Source: Streptomyces sp. DT2A-34
Lineage (GTDB): Bacteria; Actinomycetota; Actinomycetes; Streptomycetales; Streptomycetaceae
Assembly (NCBI RefSeq): GCF_030499515.1
Contig: NZ_JASTWJ010000001.1
Coordinates: 5,932,001-5,996,000 of the forward strand
Direction: 5' to 3'
DNA: 64,000 nt
Shown here: in pieces, positions 33,608-40,682 of the stretch
Position numbering within the stretch: position 1 is the first letter of the stretch
How the letters are laid out: the number at the start of each line of letters is the position of its first letter
Made by a program: the position numbers and the translations under genes
The notes under the pieces: model-generated
Database searches by the model: none
What the model was told of the DNA's origin: nothing
Seen by the model: only the letters and a program-made list of their open reading frames with translations

Positions 33608-34115
33608 TTGGTCGGCGCTCTTGGCGGACATGGTCACCGCCAAGCAAAGGTTGGCAGACAGTGACCGCGACGGGCTCTGGCGCCATGAGCCACCCCGGCC
33701 TCCGGCCACACCCCAGCGGATCGCGGAGATCTCTGCGGTGACCCACTGTCCGCTGGACCCCGAGTACGCCGATTTCCTGCGGCATGCGGACGGATGGCCT
33801 GCCATCCTCCAGGACATCGACCTCTTCGGGACGGCAGACTTCGGTTCTGCCGCCTACGCCGAGGCTGAGGAACTGGTGCGGGTGATCGAGGATGAGGTGG
33901 AGATCGAGCGAGGAGCGTCTCGCGCCCCGCTGATCCCCATTGGTGCTTCACGGACGGACATCGACATCCTCGTCATGCCGTGGGAGAAAGATCTGCCTTG
34001 CTCGGGCCCGGTGATCTGGCTGGCCGGTGCGGAAATCGAAAGATACCGGACCTTTTCGGACTTCTTTCGAGGGATGATCGCCCACAACCTCAAAGAGGCG
34101 AACGACCTGGCGTGA
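33597..34115 (+). CDS. SMI1/KNR4 (SUKH) immunity protein
   Basis: A 172-residue soluble protein of the SMI1/KNR4 type: TPQRIAEISAVTHCPLDPEYADFLRHADGWPAILQDIDLFGTADFG covers the conserved beta-alpha unit, and the C-terminus has RYRTFSDFFRGMIAHNLKEAN. The family acts as toxin immunity in the cytoplasm. The ATG at 33597 lies inside the end of the toxin-tip frame, preceded by GAGAGGTGGCG, and the 11-bp overlap suggests it was translationally coupled to that toxin. It appears intact although its toxin gene is broken. A hairpin terminator follows. Confidence 0.88.
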   Translation: MVTDWSALLADMVTAKQRLADSDRDGLWRHEPPRPPATPQRIAEISAVTHCPLDPEYADFLRHADGWPAILQDIDLFGTADFGSAAYAEAEELVRVIEDEVEIERGASRAPLIPIGASRTDIDILVMPWEKDLPCSGPVIWLAGAEIERYRTFSDFFRGMIAHNLKEANDLA

Positions 34116-34137
34116 ATTCGCCAGGTCTCGGGAGCCG

Positions 34138-34170
34138 GTAACTGCGCCCTCTTGTCGAGGGTGCAGTTAC
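34138..34170 (+). terminator. Hairpin after the SUKH immunity gene
   Basis: The inverted repeat GTAACTGCGCCCTC ... GAGGGTGCAGTTAC (one G-T-type mismatch) has a 5-base loop and starts 22 bp after the stop codon. Confidence 0.7.
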
Positions 34171-34258
34171 TGGGGCGGCTCGTCGGTGCAACCGGCGGGC
34201 CGTTTTCGGCTCTTTGGTCAGGCCCCGGGGCTCTCCTCCTTTCGGGCGTGTGGGTCAG

Positions 34259-34568
34259 CTGAAGCACCAGCAGTTCTACGAGGTCAGCCGCAACGCCTGG
34301 CCCCAGGCCGGCGACCGCAAGGCGGGCCATAAGCTCCAGAACGGGGATGGTGCCCCGACCCAACATCCTCGACGGCAGGGCGTACACGGCACAGCGCGTC
34401 ACGTACGACCTGAGCATCGAGGGTCTGCACACCTACCACGTGGCGGCCGGTGAGAGTGACGTCGTCCTCGTCCACAACGACGACGGCGAGGCCTGCCCGA
34501 TCAGTGCGGCGACCTCTCCCGGCTCGATGAAGTGGCCGAATTTCCGCAATACGAAGACCCTGGCGTAA
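34259..34568 (+). pseudogene. Relic of a pretoxin Hint (intein-like) domain
   Basis: DNA here is about 80-85% identical by eye to the Hint region of the intact gene at 39922-40137. The first part reads HQQFYEVSRNAWPQAGD and GHKLQNGDGAPT. A one-base insertion near 34366 (ACCCAACATCC versus ACCAAGATCC) then shifts the frame, and the rest continues as YTAQRVTYDLSIEGLHTYHV and VVLVHN in another frame. A TAA at 34566 ends it. The relic has no start and no upstream Rhs core, so it was left behind by recombination when toxin cassettes were exchanged. Confidence 0.85.
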
Positions 34569-34601
34569 TCAGGTGGAAAGTTCACTCTCTCCGGTTGGTC
34601 G

Positions 34602-34925
34602 ATGCGCAAGACCAGGGCCTTCGAGAAGGTCAACGTTGACGATGTGGCGGCCAAGCGCGCGGGGATGGGAATGCCCATCCGGACGCACGGTCTCGACGTG
34701 GGACAGCCAGGTCGCTACTACAACTCCCATGCGGAGAAACAGGCAGAGCTCATCAATCCCGACGGACTCCACACAGTTTCCCGGGAGACGTGCGATGACT
34801 GTGTCGATTTCTTCGGCAGACTCGCGACCCATGACAACCAGGTGAAACGGGATGCCGATCCGAATGGCCTCAACGTCTTTCATCCCGGTGGAAAGAGAGA
34901 GGTGTTGCCATACGAAGATGACTGA
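34602..34925 (+). pseudogene. Orphan deaminase-fold toxin tip (HAE ... CxxC)
   Basis: 107 codons with the zinc-dependent deaminase signatures YYNSHAEKQAELINPDG and SRETCDDCVDFFGRLA, that is H-A-E followed by C-x-x-C. It lies in the same frame as the second half of the Hint relic, separated by one TAA stop and 33 bp that still translate sensibly (SGGKFTLSGWSMRKTRAF). It was therefore the toxin tip of that Hint protein. ATG 34602 could start a free deaminase, but no good ribosome binding site is visible. Both catalytic motifs look intact. The Sel1 gene just downstream stands where an immunity gene is expected. Confidence 0.7.
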
Positions 34926-34966
34926 CCACCTCGTGCGGCAGGAGGAGCAGGCGATACCATGCTCGG

Positions 34967-35740
34967 GTGACAGACGAACTCTCTGGTATCGCGGCAACCG
35001 CTCTGGCTCTCCTGGAGTCTGCCCAAAACGGAGATTCAGACGCAGGTGACCAGCTCGGCGAGATTCTGCCGTCGCTCACGGCGGCGGCAGAATCTGGCGA
35101 CATGGCTGCCCAGAATGTACTCGGAGGGGTTCTCCTTGAATTCGCGGAGAATCCCTCCGATGCTGCTTTCTGGTTCAAGAAGACCGCTGAGCGGGACAGT
35201 GCCATGGGAAAGCGAAGCCTGGGGCATCTCTACGCGAACGGACTGGGAGTCCCGCAGAACCTCACGGAGGCCGAGCGGCTCTTCAAGGAGGCTGCCGACG
35301 ACGGGGACGCTCACGCTCAGTTCAATCTGGCGCAGCTGTGGTGGGGGAAGCGTGACCCTCATGCCGTTGCCGCGCTTCTGCGATCCGCTGCGGAGGGTGG
35401 TATCGACGACGCGTATGTCGTCCTCGGTGACCTGCTCGCGGCGATGGACCAGGACGCCGAGGCGCTGCGCAGTTATGTGAACGCCGCCGAGTCGGGTCAT
35501 GACGGGGCGATGTACGTCGCTGCCTGCTGGTACCGGGACGGTACCGCCGGACGCCCGGACAGCATCGAGGCCCTGAAGTGGTTCTTCAAGATGATCCACG
35601 CCGGAAACGCCGACGGGCTCCACGAGGCGATCGCCGTCGCGCGCGGCATGACCGACGAGGAGATCCGCCGTGCCGGGGAGCTGGCGGGTTGTCCTGGGGA
35701 GGCCGAGGCGATGGTGGGGACGGTACAGAAGTACCGGTGA
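34967..35740 (+). CDS. Sel1-repeat (TPR-like) protein
   Basis: A 257-residue helical-repeat protein. Sel1 motifs of about 36 residues run from residue 45 on (AAQNVLGGVLLEFAENPSDAAFWFKKTAERD; KRSLGHLYANGLGVPQNLTEAERLFKEAADDGD; AHAQFNLAQLWWGKRDPHAVAALLRSAAEGG and more). Such repeats mediate protein-protein contacts. Its place directly after a deaminase toxin tip suggests an immunity role, but this is inference. The start GTG 34967 has GGAGGAG about 20 bases upstream, which is rather distant. The last 48 codons and the 3' flank are duplicated at 43536-43792. Confidence 0.85.
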   Translation: MTDELSGIAATALALLESAQNGDSDAGDQLGEILPSLTAAAESGDMAAQNVLGGVLLEFAENPSDAAFWFKKTAERDSAMGKRSLGHLYANGLGVPQNLTEAERLFKEAADDGDAHAQFNLAQLWWGKRDPHAVAALLRSAAEGGIDDAYVVLGDLLAAMDQDAEALRSYVNAAESGHDGAMYVAACWYRDGTAGRPDSIEALKWFFKMIHAGNADGLHEAIAVARGMTDEEIRRAGELAGCPGEAEAMVGTVQKYR

Positions 35741-35854
35741 TCGGCAACTTCGGAAGAGATGCCCTCGCGGGATATTCGTGTCCGAGGGTTCAGCGACTCA
35801 GGCCACCCGAGCTGCACTTCAGACCTTCGACGAACCCGGCAAACGCGTCGGCGC
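35598..35854 (+). repeat. 257-bp direct repeat, copy 1
   Basis: This copy covers the end of the Sel1 gene and the C-terminal codons of the convergent DUF397 gene. It matches 43536-43792 without gaps (constant offset of 7,938 bp) at about 94% identity by eye. The repeat brackets the regulator cassette, the Rhs C-terminal gene and its immunity-like genes. Confidence 0.9.
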
Positions 35855-36017
35855 TCACGGTGAACCCCCTTTGGCCGGAGACCTTGGAGTCGCGTATGCC
35901 CACCCTCGTCAGGACGCAGGCCACCTCGACGCACTCGTTGCCCTCGCCGCCGCTGTAGCTGCTCTTGAACCACGTCGCAGCTGGCAGCTTGGCCAAGGGG
36001 GTTGCTATGTCGGTCAT
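35790..36017 (-). CDS. DUF397 small protein (WhiJ/AbaA-type cassette)
   Basis: A 75-residue protein of the DUF397 family: TWFKSSYSGGEGNECVEVACVL, then GIRDSKVSGQRGFTVSADAFAGFVEGLKCS. DUF397 genes lie beside XRE/DUF5753 regulators in streptomycetes (WhiJ-like and AbaA-like clusters) and may antagonise them. The start overlaps the stop of the XRE gene by 4 bp, so it is co-translated with it. The 3' part lies inside the 257-bp repeat; the second copy keeps only the C-terminal end of this gene. Confidence 0.92.
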   Translation of the reverse strand: MTDIATPLAKLPAATWFKSSYSGGEGNECVEVACVLTRVGIRDSKVSGQRGFTVSADAFAGFVEGLKCSSGGLSR

Positions 36018-36886
36018 GAGGACAGCTCCTGTCGTGCTCTGGTGATCAGCCGCGACGAGGCGGTCGTGTGTAGGGCCTGCGAACGAAGGTAGTCGAAGGT
36101 CAACTTATAGGCACTCACGTCCTCTGCGTCGTCGAGATATAGCCCACGGCGGCGCATCTCGATGTACACAACCGCCATGGAATTCAAGGGTTCTCGCTCG
36201 TCGTCCCGCCCGATGACCACAAAGTGCCCGGCCCCAGCGGCGTGAGCCCCTGCGCTGAATGGCAGGATCTGGATGTCCACGCTGGGGCTCTTGGCCACCT
36301 CTTGGAGATGCGTGAGCTGCCGGGCCATGATCTCGGGGTCCCCCACTGGCCGACGCAGGACCGCCTCGTCCAGGATCACCCACAGATGCAGTGCCGGGTC
36401 TCGCTCCAGGATGCCCTGGCGCAGGATGCGCGCTTCCACCATGCGCTCGATCTCCTCGTTGGAGCTGCGCACTTCACGCGCCTGATGGACGGCGAGGGCG
36501 TACTCCTTCGTCTGAAGGAGGCCGGGAATCACCGAGTTCGCGAACACGTGCTCGTACGCGGCTGCGTACTCGAAGGAGACGAGGGGGTCCATCCACTGCG
36601 GTACCGCTCTGTTGCCGACCCACCAGCCGTCGGCCTGTGACTTGGCGATGGCCACGAGGGCTTCACGTTCCTCGGTCGTCGCCTCGCAGGCGTCAGCCAG
36701 GGCCTTGACCGTGGCCCATCGAATGCGGGCGCGGTCCTGCCACGTCTCGTACCGACTGACGGTCGTCGTGCTGACGCCTGCCTTTTCGGCTACTTGAGTC
36801 TGTGTCAGCCCCCGTCGCTCCCGCAGTGAGATCAACCCTCGGGCGATCTGCATGCGTCCGGCCGGCCCCGTCTGCGTAGCGGTCAT
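36014..36886 (-). CDS. XRE-family regulator with DUF5753 (WhiJ/Scr1-like)
   Basis: A 290-residue DNA-binding protein. The N-terminal HTH (residues 16-62) reads GLISLRERRGLTQTQVAEKAGVSTTTVSRYE. The rest is the DUF5753 ligand-like domain: FEYAAAYEHVFANSVIPGLLQTKEYALAV, ILDEAVLRRPVGDPEIMARQLTHL, and VDIQILPFSAGAHAAG. Proteins of this class control development and antibiotic genes together with DUF397 partners. A divergent small gene and an ATPase-like gene complete the cassette. Start ATG 36886 has GGAAGGAATCGG upstream. Having a complete cassette inside an Rhs toxin island is unusual. Confidence 0.93.
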   Translation of the reverse strand: MTATQTGPAGRMQIARGLISLRERRGLTQTQVAEKAGVSTTTVSRYETWQDRARIRWATVKALADACEATTEEREALVAIAKSQADGWWVGNRAVPQWMDPLVSFEYAAAYEHVFANSVIPGLLQTKEYALAVHQAREVRSSNEEIERMVEARILRQGILERDPALHLWVILDEAVLRRPVGDPEIMARQLTHLQEVAKSPSVDIQILPFSAGAHAAGAGHFVVIGRDDEREPLNSMAVVYIEMRRRGLYLDDAEDVSAYKLTFDYLRSQALHTTASSRLITRARQELSS

Positions 36887-37096
36887 GTCGCCGATTCCTT
36901 CCGTGCCGTGGAGCCAACCGTTTCGACCCGCTTCCCTGCCCCAACGGCGCTGACTGTATGGGTCGCTTCAGCGCACCGGACATGGATCCGAAGTCCGTCA
37001 CCCACATTAGTGAACTCCCCTCATGGGTGTCTCTTCTGTGGGAATCCCATGACAGGCTTCCCTCGTCCCGCTGATCGATCCTTAGGAGTTGAGGAC

Positions 37097-37435
37097 GTGA
37101 TCAAGTACCTGGAGCGAGCGGCTCGTTGGCTGCGGAGAATCACCACTGCCTCTGGATGTCACCGTGCAGGTCAGCCGTTGGTGGCGCGGTCTTCGTCTAC
37201 CCCGCCGTTCAAACGACGCATGCTGCCTCGCCCCGCCCTCGCTCCCACCGTTCGCCTCTGGTACGAACCCATCGACGGCGCCACCACTGCCCTCGTCCGC
37301 CCTTACCTTGCCGCGTACGAAAGTGAGGAGAAGGTCCGGCTACAGCGCTTGCGCCGCGACATCCTCTGGTGTGCCACGTACGGCGTCGACCTCGACACCC
37401 GCGACATCCACGCCTGCCTGGGGGCCGCGTCATGA
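37097..37435 (+). CDS. Small conserved protein upstream of the ATP-binding regulator
   Basis: A 112-residue protein found upstream of RsbW-like ATP-binding genes in streptomycetes. It begins MIKYLERAARWLRRITTASG, has a low-complexity Pro/Arg middle, and ends with a conserved helical part ATTALVRPYLAAYESEEKVR followed by LRRDILWCATYGVDLDTRDIHA. No known domain. Start GTG 37097 after TAGGAGTTGAGGAC. It overlaps the next gene by 4 bp (ATGA). It is divergent from the XRE gene, with a 210-bp promoter region between them. Confidence 0.8.
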   Translation: MIKYLERAARWLRRITTASGCHRAGQPLVARSSSTPPFKRRMLPRPALAPTVRLWYEPIDGATTALVRPYLAAYESEEKVRLQRLRRDILWCATYGVDLDTRDIHACLGAAS

Positions 37436-38229
37436 ACGGCGAGGACACCCGTGTACGACTCCTGCCCTGGACTGGTGCCCACGGCCAGCCCTGCCTCCTC
37501 CTCACCGACGGCGACGGCACGGCCTCCCGGATCGCCGACCGGATCGAGGCCGTGCAACTCGGGCTCGCGGACCGGCTTCTGGGCCGTACACGAGACGTGC
37601 TCTCGGCGCGAGAGCCCAAGGCGGGCGAATTCGGCCGACTGGCGGGGCAACTGGCCGATGCGCTCACCGACGTGCTGCTCATTGCCAGGTCTCGGGGCGC
37701 CCGCCTCGGCCCAGTACGCGCGGAGCCCAGAGCCTTCCCAGACGGACCTCCCGCAGTACTGCCACCCGCGGGGCCCATCCACGATGTCCTCGCGCACAGC
37801 TCGGCCGAGCCCCACGGGTTCGGGTCACTGACCTTCCCCGGCCGCGACCTCGCCTCCGCACGCTCCGCCCGGCGCTACGTGCGCGACACCGTCCGATCCT
37901 GGGGTCTGGCCTCCAGCGCGGCGGACGACCTGGAAACGATCGTCGGCGAGCTGGTCGCCAACGCCCTGGAGCACAGCGACAGCCGCACCATCACAGTCAC
38001 CTGCGCCCTCACCGCTGGGAGGGTCACCGTCACTGTGACCGACGAGGGCGCAATCAACACCCCCGCGGCCTGCGCACCGACCCGACCGCCGGGACCGGAC
38101 CAGGAACACGGACGCGGACTGCTGATCACCGAGGCGCTTTCCGCTCGGTGGGGAAGCCGGCGGACTGGCAACGGCCTGACAGTCTGGGCCGAACTCGACG
38201 CCGAGCCGCGAGAGCCTGCCCAACGCTGA
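37432..38229 (+). CDS. ATP-binding protein, RsbW-like HATPase
   Basis: A 265-residue protein. The C-terminal 130 residues form a GHKL ATPase of the anti-sigma (RsbW/SpoIIAB) type: FPGRDLASARSARRYVRDTVRSWG, the N-box ADDLETIVGELVANALEHS, VTVTDEGA, and a G-box-like QEHGRGLLITEAL. The N-terminal half is variable and Arg/Ala-rich. Together with the XRE, DUF397 and small partner genes it forms a WhiJ/AbaA-type cassette. The ATG at 37432 overlaps the preceding stop. The stop at 38227-38229 is followed at once by open Rhs sequence in another frame, so the cassette directly abuts a broken Rhs gene. Confidence 0.9.
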   Translation: MNGEDTRVRLLPWTGAHGQPCLLLTDGDGTASRIADRIEAVQLGLADRLLGRTRDVLSAREPKAGEFGRLAGQLADALTDVLLIARSRGARLGPVRAEPRAFPDGPPAVLPPAGPIHDVLAHSSAEPHGFGSLTFPGRDLASARSARRYVRDTVRSWGLASSAADDLETIVGELVANALEHSDSRTITVTCALTAGRVTVTVTDEGAINTPAACAPTRPPGPDQEHGRGLLITEALSARWGSRRTGNGLTVWAELDAEPREPAQR

Positions 38230-38264
38230 GTTCGGTCACGGATGAGGGCGGGACGCAGACCCCG

Positions 38265-40562
38265 ATGAAGGCGGATGCCTTCAACCGTGTGATGAGTGAG
38301 GGCGATCGGACGTACGTCTACGACGGTCTGGATCGTGTCCTGAGCGCCAAGGACGAGCAGGGCGCGGAGGTCTTCGCTTTCCTGTATAGCGGTGCCGGGA
38401 ACGAGGTGGCCTCGGACGGTTCTGCCGTCTACAGCCGCAACGTGGACGGTTCGCTGGTGGGCGTGAAGTCGGGCGCGTCGTCGGTGCAGGTGCTGACGGA
38501 CATCCACGACGACGTGGTGGCCCAGTTCACGGACACGGGTGAGGCGCTGACCGGGTCGACGACGTACACGCCGTTCGGCAAGGCGGCGACGTCGGCGGGG
38601 ATGCTGGGCAACCTGGGCTATCAGTCCGGTTGGACGGACCCGGCCACGGCCAAGGTGAACATGGCGGCGCGCTGGTACTCGCCGCAGACCGGCCAGTTCA
38701 ACAGCCGGGACACGGTGTCCAACGACCCGCTGCCGTCGTCGGTGAACGCCAACCAGTACGCCTACGCCAACCAGAACCCGATGACGGGTGTGGACCCGAC
38801 TGGCCACTGGTTCGAGTTCATCAAGAAGGCCGTCAAGAAGGTCACGAAGAAGGTCAAGAAGGTCGCGAAGTCGGCCTGGAAGAAGACCAAGCACACGGTC
38901 AAGCGGGCGGCGAAGGCGGTCCGCAAGGCGGTGAAGAAGGTCAAGCGGGCGGTCAAGAAGGTCTCCCGCAAGGTGTATCGCACGGTCCGCAAGACCGTCC
39001 GCTATGTGGCGGACAGCGTCAAGAAGGTCAAGAGATACGTCAAACGCACCTACAAACGCGTCAAACGCGTCGCCCATAAGGTCGTCCATCACGTCAAGAA
39101 GACGGTGCGCAAGGTCGCCAAGGCCGTCAAACATGTGGCGAAGAAGGCGGTCAAGGCGGCCAAGAAGGCGGTCAAGAAGATAGGCAGAGCCGTCAAGAAG
39201 GCGGCGAAGGCCTCAGCCAACTTCGTCAAGCAGCACGCCGCGACCATCGCGTCGGTGGCGGTGGGTGTGGTGGTGTTCGCCGGCTGTACGGCGGCCACGG
39301 CCGGTGCCGGTGTGATCGGCTGCGCGGCGCTCGCGGGCGCGGCGGCCAATGGCGTGGGCTACCTGATGAGCGACGGTCCCAAGTCCGTCGGGGGCTTCCT
39401 GGGCGCGGTCGCCATCGGCGCCGCCACCGGTGCCCTGGGCGGCGCGGCCGGCGGAGCGGCCTCCGGCGCGGTGGGCCGCCTGCTCGCCGGGGTCGGCGGC
39501 AAGGTCACGCAGGGCGCGGCGATGGGCGCCGCGGGCGGCGCCGCGGAGGGCGCGGTCGGATACGGCGTCTCCTGCGCGGCCAGCGAGGAGGGGTGCAGCG
39601 CGAGCGGCGCCGCCAAGGCGTCGGCTGTCGGGGCCGTTACCGGTGGTGTGTTCGGGGCGGCGGTCAGCAAGTACGGGCCCAAGGCGAAGACTTGCAGCAC
39701 CACTCCGCACAGCTTCACCGGCCTGACCGGTGTGCTGATGGCCAACGGCACGGTCAAGCCGATCTCCGAGGTCAAGGTCGGCGACTACGTTCTGACGGCT
39801 GAGCCCGGCAAGAAGAAGAAGGAGAAGCACCGCGTCAAGGCGGTGATCGTCACCAAGACCGACCGCCACTACGTCGACGTGATCGTCGACACCAAGGCCG
39901 GTCCCAAGACGATCCAGACCACCAAGCACCACCAGTTCTACGAGGTCTCCCGCAACGCCTGGACCCAGGCCGGCGACCTCAAGGCAGGCCACAAGCTCCA
40001 GAACGGGGACGGTGCCCCGACCAAGATCCTCAAGGTCACGTCGTACACGGCGCAGCGCGTCACCTACGACCTGAGCATCGACGGCCTGCACACCTACCAT
40101 GTGCTGGCGGGTGATACGTCGGTACCCGTCCACAACTGCCAGTTCAGTGACCGGGCACGTGAGATCTGGGACGCTGAACCCGACGAATTCATCAAGAAGA
40201 ATGTCAGCACCGTTGCTGTAGTTCGGGCGCAGACGCCGCACGGTCCGATCGACCTGGTTGGCGCGAGTGGTGACGGATTCACTCCAGCCCAGATGTCGGT
40301 TCCGCTGCGGACGAGGGAGAGTTCGCTGGACGGTGTCCCTGAGATGCGTGTACCGAACATCCGAGGAACAGATGCCGAACAGAACATCTTCCTGTACATG
40401 CAGGCGAACGATTACAGCCTCATCGCCGGTGGGACGTCCAGGAATGTATGTCGCGACAGATGCCTCCCCTGGATCAGGGAGTTCGGTGGGGCGATGAGAG
40501 GAAAGGTCTGTCCAGGAAACGGCAAGACGACAACGCGGCAGAGAAGCTTTGAGCATCGGTAG
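38265..40562 (+). CDS. C-terminal Rhs core, Lys-rich linker, Hint and deaminase-like toxin tip; N-terminally truncated
   Basis: Homology starts around 38230 without a start codon or signal peptide, so the front of the gene is missing; ATG 38265 is the first in-frame candidate. Order: last YD repeats (YVYDGLDRVL, YTPFGKA); the Rhs core end (ARWYSPQTGQFNSRD, NQYAYANQNPMTGVDPTGH); about 130 residues packed with Lys/Arg; a Gly/Ala-rich hydrophobic stretch; a Hint domain (SFTGLTGVLMANGTVKPISEVKVGDYV to VPVHNC); and a toxin tip. The tip has TDAEQNIFLYMQAND (residues 703-705 are D-A-E) and SRNVCRDRCLPWI (Cys729, Cys733), a deaminase-like pattern. It cannot be exported as it stands. The gene at 40683 is the likely immunity partner. 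Confidence 0.82.
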   Translation: MKADAFNRVMSEGDRTYVYDGLDRVLSAKDEQGAEVFAFLYSGAGNEVASDGSAVYSRNVDGSLVGVKSGASSVQVLTDIHDDVVAQFTDTGEALTGSTTYTPFGKAATSAGMLGNLGYQSGWTDPATAKVNMAARWYSPQTGQFNSRDTVSNDPLPSSVNANQYAYANQNPMTGVDPTGHWFEFIKKAVKKVTKKVKKVAKSAWKKTKHTVKRAAKAVRKAVKKVKRAVKKVSRKVYRTVRKTVRYVADSVKKVKRYVKRTYKRVKRVAHKVVHHVKKTVRKVAKAVKHVAKKAVKAAKKAVKKIGRAVKKAAKASANFVKQHAATIASVAVGVVVFAGCTAATAGAGVIGCAALAGAAANGVGYLMSDGPKSVGGFLGAVAIGAATGALGGAAGGAASGAVGRLLAGVGGKVTQGAAMGAAGGAAEGAVGYGVSCAASEEGCSASGAAKASAVGAVTGGVFGAAVSKYGPKAKTCSTTPHSFTGLTGVLMANGTVKPISEVKVGDYVLTAEPGKKKKEKHRVKAVIVTKTDRHYVDVIVDTKAGPKTIQTTKHHQFYEVSRNAWTQAGDLKAGHKLQNGDGAPTKILKVTSYTAQRVTYDLSIDGLHTYHVLAGDTSVPVHNCQFSDRAREIWDAEPDEFIKKNVSTVAVVRAQTPHGPIDLVGASGDGFTPAQMSVPLRTRESSLDGVPEMRVPNIRGTDAEQNIFLYMQANDYSLIAGGTSRNVCRDRCLPWIREFGGAMRGKVCPGNGKTTTRQRSFEHR

Positions 40563-40592
40563 TCCCGATCGCACACAGCAGTTGTGAGGAAC

Positions 40593-40622
40593 CGGGGGTG
40601 CCCTTCCTATAGGGCACCCCCG
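40593..40622 (+). terminator. Hairpin between the Rhs toxin and its immunity gene
   Basis: Inverted repeat CGGGGGTGCCC ... GGGCACCCCCG with an 8-base loop, 30 bp after the toxin stop. It could limit read-through, so the immunity gene may have its own promoter. Confidence 0.75.
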
Positions 40623-40682
40623 CAGTGCTTAAACTGCCCTTCGCGATGTAGCGCGGGGTTCGGTGAACTGACTGGAGGATCG

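Noticed and set aside
37164..38229. Open upstream extension of the Rhs C-terminal frame through the regulator genes
   Set aside because: This part is out of frame with, and overlaps, two well-supported regulator genes. The translation is Pro/Arg-rich shadow; real Rhs sequence begins near 38230.
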